From assembly GCF_000315625.1 (NCBI RefSeq), contig NW_005434653.1, forward strand, positions 2,640-66,639: DNA of 64,000 bases. Direction: 5' to 3'. Made by a program: the position numbers and the translations under genes. The stretch's first letter is position 1, and every line of letters starts with the position of its first letter. Positions 1 to 10,970 of the stretch are shown here, in pieces. The notes beneath the pieces were generated by a model. It saw only the letters and a program-made list of their open reading frames with translations. It was not told the DNA's origin and did no database searches. Source of the DNA: Guillardia theta CCMP2712. Its lineage: Eukaryota; Cryptophyceae; Pyrenomonadales; Geminigeraceae.

Positions 1-1129
1 TGCCCCGCTGACCAGCCGCAGCCGCCTCAGGCTCCTTGTCGAAGCCGACTGCTTCGAGCTTGGTTGCTGCGCCTTCGAGATAGAAGGGCAGCTCCTTCAT
101 CATGCGTCGAGCATCCTCCGTGGAGCCGAGGAGGATGCATAGCTTGGACCCGTTCCAGGACTTGGTGTTCAAATCCTCCTCCATGTCGATGCCTTCAACT
201 TTGATCTCGAGCCTGTTAGCGATCTCCAACAGGACTCTCTTGACTCTTGCGATGGACGTGTTGCCGCCGTTGCACAGCCCCTCCATCTCCTTCCTCGTGA
301 AGCGACCAGATGCCGCCGTTGACTTGATGATGATCTTGATCTCCTTGCCGTCCTTGCCGCCTGCCTTCTTCTGCATCCTTGATGCCTTCTTCAACTTATT
401 TCTGGACACAAAGCGATCAGCTGTCAACTCGACTGCGAGCGCCTCTCTGATCTTCGGGTCCTCGCTGAACAGAGTCAGGTGTACTCCCTCCATCGCTTCG
501 CTCTCTCGGAAAGCTCGAAATGCTGTATCATTCGCCTCTGGGCAGCTCGAGGAGACGATCCACTCCACCTCCCTCTGTCTCCAGATGACGTTGGCCCCTA
601 CAGCGACGAAGCCTTTCTGACCTAAGCCTTTGTGGACTTGCTGTCCTGGCGCCCCAGCGACCAGCATGCCTGCCAGCGGCTGGAGTTGGACCGCTGCAAG
701 GGACTGGCGCAGCAGCTGATAGCGATAGACGGCAGCTATCTCAGCCGTTGTCATGCCGCCCAAGGTTAACAGGTGGGTCAGCTCTGCCAAGCTGCCCCCT
801 TTGCCCCAGGGTCCTCTCTTGGCTCGAATCTTGAAAGATCGATCGTGCACGATGCTCACATGTACAGCTGTGAACTTGCGACCATCGATCGCGAAGTCCT
901 CTCTTCCCTGCCAGAGCTTCTCCGCTTGTGCATTGCGGAGGAAGGAAACAGTCACCGGGATCTCCTCAGCACTCGCTATCTCGGGTCTATACGGAGCCTT
1001 CCACATGATTGCTTTACTCTCTTGCACTGAGTCTACGATCAGTCCGATCTCTTCGAATTTCTTCTTCAACTTCTCTTCGTTCGGATAACGCTTGGTGAAG
1101 CTCTTCACCTTCTCGACGAGGTCGGCGGC
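1..1129 (-). CDS. Unrecognised protein, partial (runs off left edge)
   Basis: A single reading frame stays open on the minus strand for about 376 codons, from just after a TGA at 1130-1132 to the window edge, with normal coding-like composition (GAG, AAG, GTC and ATC rich, no low complexity). It reads through phrases such as KKKFEEIGLIVDS, TAEIAAVYRYQLLRQ, GFVAVGANVIWRQREVEW, TRKEMEGLCNGG and MMKELPFYLEGAA. I recognise no family. The first in-frame codon lies close to a possible 3' splice site (TGAG). A second short open frame starting at an ATG near 1200 reads into this region one frame out, so either an intron or a frameshift separates them. With no start, no stop and no known domain it could be a genuine multi-exon gene or part of a transposable element. 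Only its coding nature is reasonably sure. Confidence 0.5.
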
Positions 1130-1287
1130 TCACCCTGCGTGTATTGGCATGATCTCCGATACAGCAGGTTGCGAACGCTCTCATCATACTGTAGTACCAT
1201 ACTTAGAAAGCTGTTTGAACTATACGAACCTCTTGCTCGCAGCTTCCACCGGTCCCCTTGCGCTCTCCCTACGCGCCGCAGGGCAGC

Positions 1288-1440
1288 ATGCTCTTACTAA
1301 GGGCCGGCTGCTCTTACTAAGGGCCGGCTGCTCTTACTAAGGGCCGGCTGCAGTGCTCTTACGCTACTAAGGGCCGGCTGCTCTTACTGAGGGCCGGCTG
1401 CTCTTACTAAGGGCCGGCTGCTCTTACTAAGGGCCGGCTC
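1288..1440. repeat. 20-bp GC-rich tandem repeat, about 7 copies
   Basis: The unit TGCTCTTACTAAGGGCCGGC repeats about seven times with one insertion (a few extra bases around 1349-1364) and one A-to-G change. It is followed at 1439-1458 by a plant-type telomere-like stretch (CCTAAACC, CCAAACCCTAA). The region from here to 1846 contains no convincing gene. Confidence 0.85.
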
Positions 1441-1846
1441 CTAAACCCCAAACCCTAAGCGTAGGTTGCGGAGGTGTAGGCGGAGGAGGAGGCGCGGAGC
1501 TTGGGAGGAAGAGGTTCTATCAATCTAACAGAGCAGGTACATGCCTTCAGCCGACGGAAAGCTCGTGAGCGCCTTCCAGTGGTTCGAGAGTGCAGGACGT
1601 GAGTCTCTTGGTGAGATGATCGCAGGGTATTGACCGTCGCTGCCGCAGGTTCTCCTCCCCCTCCTCCTCCAGCAAGACGAACTTGAGAGCACGTGAAATC
1701 AGCTACATGACTTGTGTTACATGCAAGGACAATTGACTCCAACCTCTGATATCCTCTCCTCTCAATCCTCCTCATCTCAGTCCTCCTCATCTCGCTCCTC
1801 CTTCCTCCCTTCTCGCTTCTCCTCTCGCTCCTCATCCTCTCGCCCT

Positions 1847-4030
1847 TCACAGAGGCTCATCGTCTATCCGCACTGACTGAACTTCTCGGAGGAAGTGAAC
1901 CACCTCCCAGCGCTCTGCGGAGCTCGCGCATGTTCCTTTCATCTCCTCGTCCCCTAGTTTGTTCGTGCGAGCCGAGTGCTCTGCGTTGTCTAGCGGCGAG
2001 TCGCCGTCCTCGTCCTTGAGGAACACGTCTCCGCCCGCCTCTACAAGAAGGCGAACGGGACCGAGCCTGCCTCACAGTCAGGTACCGAGGGGAGAGGAAC
2101 GAAGGAAAGCAGGTCATCACCTCCCCGCAAGAGCTGCGAAGTGAAGGGACGAGGAGCCGACGAGATCAACGACGTTGACGCAGCAGCCGAAAGTTCGCAA
2201 GAGCATCTCAATGCTCCTCTCTTGCCCTACAAAGGCGGCGAAGTGAAGCGGAGTAGCCCCCCACCTGCTTCAGCTTCAGCTTTGCCTCCTCAAACGATGC
2301 TACCGGTTGGTGGAGGAGGGGTTCGCTCCTGTGATCATCGTCACAACAAGGCAATCGACATGAGTTTGGTCACCTGCTTCCACAAGCACTGACATCACTT
2401 CCGTGTGCCCGTGAAGAGAAGCGTAGTGAAGAGCAGTCGCCTCCAGCAGCCGAGGGTTCCCGCCGTTTGGATCGTGACCTTGAGAGCTGCGGCGAATCGT
2501 GAGGAACTCTCTCCCTCTCGTCCTCTCCTCCTCCCACATCAACTCTCGAACCCTGGTGACGTTTCCTGCTCTCGCCGCCCGCCAAAGCCGAGAAATCTCT
2601 CGCCGCCGATGCTTTACTCCTTCTGCTGCTGCATTCTCCTCCCTTCCCCCAAGCGCACTTTCAACTTCCACAGGGACGTTTGCGTATGATGGCGAGGCGA
2701 GAGACTTCCAGGGCTTCTGGACCTCACAGAATACAGCACGAGTAGCGTTTTTCTCATCCTCAATGGCTGGGTCGGAGTCCTGATAATCCTACGGAAATTT
2801 CAGGCGAGCACGTAGAGGAGTCAAGGGATGGAAGGAGAGAGAGGAGAGGAGGAGCGTTACCGCCTCATCCAGTTTGAGTTCCTCTGGTGGCACGCTGAGT
2901 CGAGTTGGCAGCCCGGGAAGAAAGACGTCGCAAGTCAAGTCATGACGGATCTTGACCACGCTTCCGTACTTGCCGTCAGCAGTGATGACGTCATCTCCCA
3001 CCTTAAATTTGCTTCCCTCTACTGTCTGATTCGCCTCCTCTTTCTCTTTCTCCTGCTGGCACAGTTAGGAGCTTTCAGCACTCTACAGCATTGGGAGTTA
3101 ACATGCTCTGCTGGGTTTTGAGCTTCTTCCTCGTCGCTCTCGCTCATTCCGGCGTCTCGCTCAAGTCGCTCAAGCGCTTCCGTGTATGTCCGAATCAGAT
3201 CGCGAGCTTCTGGTAAGCGACTGCCTGCCCGCAAGCGATGAGTCATGAGGGTAGGCAGGAGGAGGAAGCAAACCGTGCAGCAGCTCCATAGCTCTGCTGT
3301 GTGGCTTTGCTGCGAACTGCTCGAGCACCTGAGCAGCTGTGCTGAGCGATGGGTGTCACAGGAGCACACCAGACCTTGCTCGGGTCCTTGATAGTTGGCG
3401 GGTCTGGAGGTGGAGGGGCAGGAGCAGTGAAGTTGACGCAGCTGACCAACTTGTCCACCTTCATCTCATCGCTAGGGGGTAACGACTCTGACACGGGTTC
3501 GAGAATCTGAAAGGACTCTGCTTCCTCTTCCGCTGAGTTGATCGCATCCTTGATGTTGGTCTCTCCGGCCCCAGGGCTCGTCGGCATATTCTCATCCGTC
3601 ATTGTCGCCCCCGCCGATGGCTGCGGCTTCACCTCAGGCTCCTTGTCGCTTGACGACTTCACACTGCTATCCTCGTCCGTCATCTTTTGCTCGGGCAAAC
3701 CTGTCTCCTCACTGGAGTCTTGCCACAAGTCTGAGCATCGCCCTTCTCCTACCACCTCTCCCTCCCTCCATCCGTTCTTCCCGGGGCTGCTGACCCCTCC
3801 GTCAGGCTCCGACTGCTCGAACACAATCCTTGTGCCGTTCCACTTGACTGCCTGCGGTCGGAGTCAGATGCGATTCTTTCTTCTCCTCACTCGCCGTGGG
3901 CATCTTCCATTCTTTCAACGTTTCTTCCTCTTTTCCTGCCTCTCCGACCTCGGCTCTCTGCCTCCAGTCAGATCCGACTGGTCGTCAGCAACGAGCATGC
4001 ACTCACCGAGCGGAGCGACGACTCGGCCAT
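1847..4030 (-). CDS. Ankyrin-repeat protein with an N-terminal basic/acidic region and SH3-like module
   Basis: Multi-exon gene of roughly 590 residues, assembled from frames that join across good GT-AG introns of about 39-81 nt. The start is the ATG at 4028-4030 (MAESSLRS) and the stop is TGA at 1847-1849. The first part is acidic and Ser/Glu-rich. A middle stretch (VGDDVITADGKYGSVVKI, then CDVFLPGLPTRLSVPPEELK) looks like a small SH3/Tudor-like beta module; KWNGTRIVFEQSEPDGG near the start may belong to the same kind. The last 230 residues hold about four ankyrin repeats (ALHYASLHGHTEVMSVLVEAG, then GATPLHFAAFVGQERS, SSSLHFAALAG, VRLLVEAGGDVFLKDEDGDS). Ankyrin repeats bind other proteins; no enzyme motif is present. 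One junction near 3330-3370 could not be resolved unambiguously; the other joins keep phase. Confidence 0.75.
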
Positions 4031-4627
4031 CTTTAATGCCGCATCTCGAGCAGAGAACCCTCCCCATCCTCCTCGGAGAGTCAAAGCTGAGTGACCTTGA
4101 ACTCCAACGGTAATGACAACACTCGCCACGACTAGCGCTGAAAAGGCGGAAGTGACTCAAGTCAGTTTCAGGATGCAGACGACGATAGTCAATGAGCCCC
4201 CATCATCCTCTACAGTCTATCTTATTCCTGCATCGTTCCGGCCCTCAGAATCCTCACTTAGCTATCTATCCTTCTGCTCTTCCACCGCGACAGCCAGCAC
4301 TCTCTGTCTATTTCTACCACCTTTGTCGCCTTCCTCTGTCTTCTCGAGCAACCATCGTATCTCTTCTTCTCCCCTCCCCTTCTCGCCTCTGGCTTACCGC
4401 GCATGATCGCTCCTTCTTGTCCCCCCATCGCCTCATGCTCACTTCGGCTTCCCCTCCATCCCTTCCCGCGAGCCAAGCCTCGGTATCCTGCACTCTGTCC
4501 AGCACTTTTCCATGGATGGCGTGGGGCAAGCCTGGGGCAAGCGTGGAGATGCGGATGAGGGCGATGAACTCAGCGATGAAGTTTCGTAAGCGGGGATGAG
4601 GGACTAGGAGCGAAGGGGCGTGTGGGA

Positions 4628-5507
4628 ATGCTCAGGGTGTTGCTGGTGCTGCTGGTGGTGCGTGGGGGGATGGGGCAGGAAGGCGCGGGGCATGGCGCCA
4701 TGACGAGCAGTGACAGCATAAGCAGCAGCGACAGCATGAGGAGCAGCGACAGCATGCGGAAGATCCTCATGCCCTCTGGCTCTCCTGATGACGCGGCTTT
4801 TGCTTCTCCATGGCAACAATTTGTCGCAGAGACTTGGGGAATTTACCCCAAGCGGATCAAGGAGGCCATGGAGCGAGGAGAAGATCCAGAACCGTTCGCA
4901 GCCACTCGCACCCAACCTCTTGAAGTCAAGGCTCCGTCGCACGACATCTTCACTTCTCCACCAAGCCCAGATCAGTATGGTATTTTTCCCACACAAAGTG
5001 TTCCACCTGGGAAAACACACGACTCTGTCGGCCAGAAACAAGAAGAGAAAGGCGATCAAGGACCAAATCCCCCTTCTCCAGAACAAAATGGCGCGGGAGG
5101 AAATCAGAATGGAATGAGCGATGTCAATGAACATGGTGCAAGTAAGTTTGTGGAGTGGTTTGATACAACCTTGATTGTTTCTCGTAGAGGACTCATCGGA
5201 AGGAGCCGATAAGAAGAATCGAATGCAACCATCAGACGAGAGTAATGACGACATGTGTTTCTCATTCAATGCTTGACCATGGTTGTTCTAAGGACCAGCG
5301 CCACCGCATAGCCCACAGTCACAAGGTAGGTCATCTAGGAGTTCAGTGCCACAGGTTCTCTTGCCGTATTTATTGACTTTGTGACGTAGATTCATCACAA
5401 CCATCTCAACCCAGTCCAGACATGACGGGCGTCAAGTATCCCAAGCACATCGCAGGTTCCAATGTTTCTTATCTGGGATTGGATCTCAGGGGGTTCCAGG
5501 TCTATAG
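4628..5507 (+). CDS. Small hydrophilic protein with N-terminal signal or anchor sequence
   Basis: Starts at ATG 4628 with a hydrophobic leader (MLRVLLVLLVVRGGMGQ) suggesting entry to the secretory pathway. A repetitive SSDSMRSSDSMR stretch and a hydrophilic Pro/Glu-rich region follow, with two related short blocks (WGIYPKRIKEAMERG near residue 70; TGVKYPKHIAGS near the end). Exon 1 ends at 5141 before a clean GTAAGT donor; the next exon starts at 5188. Further exons at about 5307-5320 and 5391-5455 keep phase and give DSSQPSQPSPDMTGVKYPK. If these are not used, the protein ends at TGA 5272-5274. I do not recognise a family. The 3' end is uncertain because the opposite-strand gene begins by 5677. 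Confidence 0.5.
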
Positions 5508-5676
5508 TCGGATCCAACCGTGTCCTCAGTCCCCGTCCTTCCCTCACTTGTTGCTTCCATTGCTTCCATACCCTTTTTGGCTTCTTTTGTTTATTTTTAC
5601 TTGCGGGAAGATGTGCCGAAGAATCGCTCTTCTCCCCAACAAGTTTTCAGCACGAAAAAGTTTCATGTGTAAAGTT

Positions 5677-6092
5677 TTATTTCAGCTTGCGAACTCTCTT
5701 CTCATACGCCTCTATGCTGGTTAAGTCACCCTTGGATCCACTCATGGCTTCTTTGAAACGCGTGAAGATTTCTTTCAGCTCCTCACTCGTCTAACTCTCC
5801 TTCGCAATAGCGTTGAGCAAGATGAAAAGTCCACTGTCGAAGCTGCTCGGCCTGTATCGTTCCGACGGCCTCCGCTGGTGCTGCGCACCGTCACAGAAAC
5901 TATGCTCGCTTGCTCTTGTGATGCAGACGTGTCTGCAAGACCAGGCAGAGGACGTGAGAAGCTTCCAGAAGGGAAGCTCCTTCCATGCCGGCACGACTAC
6001 GACGAACAGCGTTTCCCCTTGCAATGCCTCCAGCAGCCTCTCGATCTTCTTCACCATCGCCTCGATCAGCTCCGGCATCGATGCTATCGACG
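5677..6092 (-). pseudogene. C-terminal part of a PCIF1-like (cap-adenosine methyltransferase) domain, interrupted by TAG
   Basis: The frame reads PELIEAMVKKIERLLEAL, FVVVVPAWKELPFWKLL, then SEHSFCDGAQHQR, RYRPSSFDSGLFILLN. This order matches the end of the PCIF1/WW methyltransferase domain: helix, (F)hVhhPxW strand, then the EH..xDGxQH and hD.hhhhLQ strands. The family methylates the cap-adjacent 2'-O-methyladenosine of mRNA. The catalytic Asn-Pro-Pro-Phe motif, which should sit just before PELIEAM, is not visible in this exon or nearby. A TAG at 5791-5793 interrupts the frame, yet 37 coding-like codons (TSEELKEIFTRFKEAM and onward, matching the expected C-terminal helix) continue in the same frame to TAA 5677-5679. 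The exon appears to start after CAG near 6093. Most likely a 3' fragment or pseudogene; alternatively a real gene with a missed upstream exon and a read-through or edited stop. Confidence 0.55.
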
Positions 6093-6199
6093 CTGAGAGC
6101 CAGTGAGCAGAGGAAGAGGAAAAAGCGACAACACTGGAGACAAGAAGCGCAAGAGCAGCTGAGGGGAAGGAGAGGGGAAGGAGAGGGGAAGGAGAGTAC

Positions 6200-7369
6200 C
6201 TGAGTGAGATACGCCGAGGAGGAGGAAGTCACTACCCGAACCACCTTGACTACAAGCTGAGGCAATCGCAGGAGCCGAGCCCGACCTCCTCCTCTTCCTG
6301 GTGCTGCTGGTGCTGGTGCTCCTCCTCCTCTTCCCTCGGCTGCTGCAGGAGGTTTCTCATGTGCTACTATGGCTGGAGCCACGAGGACGAGGCTGTCGAC
6401 GAGCATCGAGTGGGCGAGGAGGAAGTTGGCAGCCACCAGACCCCCGAGCGAGTGTCCGATGAGAACAACAGGGAGGTTGCGAGCGGCAAAGCCCTGGAGC
6501 TGGAGGTGGAGGAGGAGAGGCGAAGGGTCGTAGGTGGCAAGTGCTGGTCCTCTCCGTGTGAGACCGAAGCCTGGCATGTCGAAAGCGATGACATGCGCCT
6601 CAAGGACAAAGTCAGAGGAGAGGAGAGGAGAGGAGAGGAGAGGAGAGGAGAGGAGAGGAGAGGAGAGGAGAGAAGAGGAGAGGAGAGGAGAGGAGAGGAG
6701 AGGAGATGAGACGAGACGAGACGAGACGAGACGAGACGAGACGAGACGAGACGAGACGAGACGAGACGAGACGAGACGAGACGAGACGAGACGAGAGGTG
6801 AAGTGAGGAGAGGTGAGGAGAGGTGAGGTGAGGTGGGGTGAGGTGAGGTGAGGTGAGGAGAGGTGGGTTAGAGGAGAGGTGAGGTGAGGAGGGGAAGGAA
6901 TGAGCTTGTCGATTAAAGGTATGAATGAAGGACAATTATATGCCTCAAAGTCAAGGATGGATGTGCGAGAGCAGTCAGGATTCCTTCTCTCCGTTCCGAT
7001 AGGAGGAGCACAATGCTCCGAAGTCATGCACGCACACGACAGCGACGTCGGGCGCTTCGCCTTCTGCTGGCAGCGCCTCCAGGTAGTGCACCTCCTCCTA
7101 CAGCCCCGTCAGCGACATGCCCTCCTGCTCCTGCTCCCGCTCCTCCTACGTCACCTCTCCAACGCGGAGGAACTTGCTGTCCGCGTACTCGACCTTTTGC
7201 TCGCTGTAGAGTCTGGCATAAGCGTCATGGTCTCTCGTCTCTTCCTCTGGCTTCAAGGTCTTTCTCTGAGATGTAGAATTTCGATGTCAACCTCCCCTGC
7301 ACGAACGAGATCACCGCTCGCATGATCCCCATCGCCGCCTTGTATGAGCTCAGCTTCGCCAGCTTCATG
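6200..7369 (-). CDS. Alpha/beta-hydrolase, N-terminal half only
   Basis: Exons on the minus strand give a start at ATG 7367-7369 ([14 protein letters not shown]), then [45 protein letters not shown] (the HGFG-type oxyanion loop region, with Asp for Gly), [12 protein letters not shown] and [20 protein letters not shown], the classic GHSLGG nucleophile elbow, followed by LVLVAPAI. The catalytic Asp and His that should follow 80-150 residues later are absent: after a further short exon ending near 6200 the next coding block is the PCIF1-like fragment. Introns are 36-60 nt except one of about 390 nt filled by a pentanucleotide microsatellite (6609-6890), whose donor I could not identify. Probably a truncated gene or half of a chimera. 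The leader region upstream (7370-7750) is low-complexity and not convincingly coding. Confidence 0.55.
6609..6890. repeat. Compound pentanucleotide microsatellite (GGAGA)n-(CGAGA)n
   Basis: Strictly purine-biased tract of AGGAG units followed by about 18 ACGAG units and then GGTGA-type units, lying inside an inferred intron of the hydrolase gene. Long Arg/Ser- or Glu/Arg-rich open frames seen here on both strands are translations of the repeat, not genes. Confidence 0.9.
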
Positions 7370-8189
7370 CCCTCGCAGCTTCACCATCCACTCCATCTCC
7401 TCGTCCTCCCCCTCCTCGTCCTCACCACAGTTGGAACACCATGCTGCAAACCCACAGACAGCAGCGAAGCACAAGGAGGCTGTGTTCTCTCTTTGCGTGA
7501 GCTTCTTGTAGCCGGGCGAGGCATCAGGATGGAACGGCTTCCTCCCTCCCCTCATCTTCACCTCCCGCCGCCCTCCCCTCCCGTCCCTCTCCCACCTCCT
7601 CCTCCCCCCCCTCAGCTGCTTCTCCCAGCTGGGATGGAAGCCACAACGACAGCAGCCCTTTCCTTCTCTCTCCAGCTCCTTCCCAGCTGCTCCCCAGCTG
7701 CTTCTCCGACTCCCATGCTGCTCAACCACGGCGCCAGAGGCAGCCATGCTCGCATCCCCACCCTTACGCCTCGGTATCGGGGTAGGGGGAAGTGCAGAGA
7801 AATAACGAACAAGGGACTATGAAAATATGACTAAGGTGCTGCCCCCACCTTGCTTTCTGCAGTCACAGGAGAGAGTGATGATGAAGCAAAGGGTAGAGGG
7901 AGGGAGGGAGGGAGGGAGGGAGGGAGGGGAGAAGGGGAAGGGGGGAGGATGGAGGGATAGCGACTAGAGGTAGAGAGGAGGGGAGATGAGACGGCAGCGA
8001 TAGTCTGGAGAGGAAGGGAACTTGATCTTCGTGACCCCAGGAGAGGAGCTCTGAAGTCACTTGAGGGAGGAGGAGGAGGAGGAGGAGGAGGTGTGAAGGC
8101 TACTAGCGGGCCAGCCATCTCACTTGACGTGCGCAGGTCGCGAGAGCGTGGGAGGCTCTTCAATGGTCGAGTAGGGCGGCAGCGGGAGG
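7370..8189. other. Intergenic, low-complexity
   Basis: Between the divergent hydrolase (-) and coiled-coil (+) genes. It contains CCTCC/CTTCC pyrimidine tracts, GGGA repeats at 7897-7927 and a GGA run at 8065-8092. Open frames here are Pro/Ser-rich translations of these tracts. It presumably holds the promoters of both genes, but no specific element is recognisable. Confidence 0.5.
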
Positions 8190-8370
8190 ATGCGACGTGC
8201 GGGAGGAGACGAAAAGGTTGACCGGACGCGCTTGCTGCTGCTGACGAGCGTCGTCGTCCTCGTCACCTTGTCCCTCCTAGTCGACCCTCGTCAAGACGTG
8301 CGAGTCGAGCTGGAGAATAAAAACCCACAACTGCTGGCAGCACAGAAGGTAAGACGGATGTTGCTGCTGC

Positions 8371-8408
<38 letters not shown>

Positions 8409-8590
8409 CTCCTCCTCCTCCTCTTTTTGCTGTATGATTGCATCGGCAGGAGCTTCAAGATTCTTCTAAGAGGGTTCAAAGTTCCCTCAAGATCCTCGAA
8501 GAAGTTGAAGATGATGTGAGAGATGAAGAAAAATTGACCTCAACTCTTCCCTGCCTGCCTGCCTGCTTGCCTGACTGCTTGCCTGCCTGA

Positions 8591-8667
<77 letters not shown>

Positions 8668-10636
8668 ACTGCCCCTCGTGCCTCGTGCCTCCTCCTTCTC
8701 GTCCCTTTGACCTCCATTACTTTCAGGTACCAAACTGGATGACGGAACTCCCAGCTGGGCTTGTCCATGATGCTCTTCGCGGTCTCACCTCAGCTGGAGG
8801 CAACCGGAGCTCTCGAGCGAAGCAGGAGAAGGATCCTCGAGAGAGAAGCAGCGGCAGCAGGAGCTTGAGGAGGAGGGCGAGGAACGAAGGAGCAGAAGAG
8901 GAGAGGAAGAAGGTTGGGAGGAAACACCCTTGCTGCTCTCCCTCATCTTCCTCTTCAGCAGGCGAAACTTCGACTCCACAAGCTCAAGCAGAGGAGAGAT
9001 GCTCATCACCGGATCCTGGCTTCAGCTGCTCTTGCCCCTGCTCCTGCTCCTCCATCTCTCTCCTCTCGCACTCCTCCTGCTCCTCCATCTCTCTCCTCTC
9101 GCACTCCTCCTGCTCCTTCCTCACCTCCTGGCCTCACCTCAGCTGATCGTCTGCTGCTGGGGAGGCTCTTTGGCTTCAACACGGTCTTGCATAAGCTGAG
9201 CACAGTGAAGCATAAGACGTACAACCTCGCACTCCATGGTGAGGCGACAGAGAGGAAGCGCATGACTGACCTGCTGCTCCTTAGACGCCGGCACGCACCA
9301 AGAAGATGAAGGAGCTGCTGTAAACTCGGTTCTCCTCCTCCTCTTCTCCACTTTTCCTCTCCTCCACATCCTCTCCCTCCTTCTCGTTCTCTTTCTCCCC
9401 CTCCGTCTCTCTTTCTCGTTCGCTGTCGTTCCCTTGTCCTCTCTACTCATCCTCCTCCAGGTTGTCTCTCAGGCCGACATGCGGAGGAGCAAGCGAGTCA
9501 CCGACAGCCCCGAGCTGCTCAAGAAGTTGAGGGACAGGAGGAGGCAGCAGGACCAGCGACAAGCCCAGCTGAAGGTCACTTGCTCCATCCCCTGCTGCCT
9601 CTTTTCTCATGCTCGTGCAGAGCGAGCAGCAGCTCGAGCAAGCAGCTCGACATCTGCTGGACAAGGTTGACACCAGCAGGTGTGAAGGGCAGCTGAGAGG
9701 CAGGTGGGGCTGACGCGGGCGGGTGGCAGAGACCCCTGGTTGAGATCCATCCTCTCGAGAATCGCCACTGATACTGCCAAGGCGAGGGACACCCGCCCCC
9801 CTCTTGCTTCTCCTCCAGCTTTCCTTTCCTCCCTAGCACAGCTCCTCCTCGTGCTGCTCGTCCTGGTGATCTTCAATGGCTGTTTCCCACTGACGTCAAG
9901 GCAGACGGAGGTGGCGAAGGAGAAGATCTCGCGCATGAGAAGCGACTTGAAGGTTTTCATCTCCTCCTCACAACCTCCCTGATGATGCTCGCTGAAGGTC
10001 CCTAAGAGGGAGCAGGGCTTGAGGTGACCTGACTGCTGCTGCTGCTGCTGCTGCTTCGCTCTTACTTGCCTGTCTACAGAAGCGACAAGCAGGAGCCTGC
10101 AATCATGATCTTGGACCCACACGATGCCCAACAGCGGTACTGTGCTCCTCCTTCTCCTCCTCCTCTCATCCTTTTTTCGCTCCTCCTTCTCTCCTCTTCT
10201 CCTCAACATATCGCAGGAGGAGGGTTGAAGCTCAGCGCCTTCTCCAACATCTTCTGTCCTCTACTCACGACGACTTGAACCGCATGCGAGCTGCTCGCTC
10301 CTCGCGTTCTTTGCGTCTGCTCAACCACTACTCCCCGCTCTTTCATGTGAGCCTGTGCTTGTGCTTGTGCTTGTGCTTGTCCACGTGCTCGTCCTTGTCT
10401 TCGCCCTTCCCCTAACTTTCTGTCAGAATCCTCGCTCATCGCACACTCGTCTGAGTGAGGAGGGGCGCGGGCGTCACCTTCATGGACTTGACAGCGACGA
10501 GGGGAAGGGGCGAGTTGACCAAGATGGTGGAGAGGGAAGTCGAGAGGACGGGGGAGGGAGCGAGCAAAGAGGGTCAGGAAGCTGGTTCGGGGAGTTGGGG
10601 CGAGACCTTGTACAGGATGTGAAGAACGTTGTGTAA
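8190..10636 (+). CDS. Type II membrane protein with coiled coil and basic C-terminal region
   Basis: Starts at ATG 8190. A hydrophobic anchor at about residues 14-32 (TRLLLLTSVVVLVTLSLLV) follows a short basic N-terminus, predicting an N-in single-pass anchor. About ten exons then join in phase: ELQDSSKRVQSSLKILEEVE, VPNWMTELPAGLVHDALR, AKLRLHKLKQRRDAHHR, a Ser/Pro repeat (SSRTPPAPPSL twice), SEQQLEQAARHLLDKVD, QTEVAKEKISRMRSDLK, and a last exon ending in GELGRDLVQDVKNVV before the stop at 10634-10636. The luminal part is largely heptad-like and charged. Two introns hold simple repeats (CTG/CTC at 8357-8425, GCTT at 8595-8667). It resembles, in plan though not clearly in sequence, the two genes at 58.5 and 63.5 kb. 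Function unknown. Confidence 0.65.
8595..8667. repeat. (GCTT)n tetranucleotide repeat
   Basis: About 18 GCTT units inside an intron of the coiled-coil gene. Open frames made of Leu-Ala-Cys or Ser-Lys-Gln repeats over it are artefacts. Confidence 0.9.
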
Positions 10637-10970
10637 GAGGAGGAAAAGGCTATCATGCCTTCAATCTTGTTTTCAATCTTGTCTATCACAGCTTCATTCT
10701 TTCGTGATACAACTACAAGCACTCTACGTTCTTCCTCCCCCCCACTTTTCCTTTCAGAAATTTCGGATGTCAAAGCCTGGGGAGAAAGAAAAGATGACAA
10801 GGAGAGAAGAGGAGAGAGGTGAGGTGAAGGGAGGAGACTTACGGCTGCGCTGGAAGTAGGCAGGCGCTTGTCGTCCTTAATGACTGCATGGCGCCATGTG
10901 GGGTCCTGGAGTCCCGCAGAGTGAGAAGGGAAGGAGAGGGAGGAGAAGGGGAAGCACGAGTGGAGCTACC

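Noticed and set aside
102-620. 172-codon plus-strand frame
   Set aside because: Shadow of the longer, better-composed minus-strand frame.
6534-7027. Arg/Ser and Glu/Arg repeat open frames on both strands
   Set aside because: Translations of the pentanucleotide microsatellite inside an intron.
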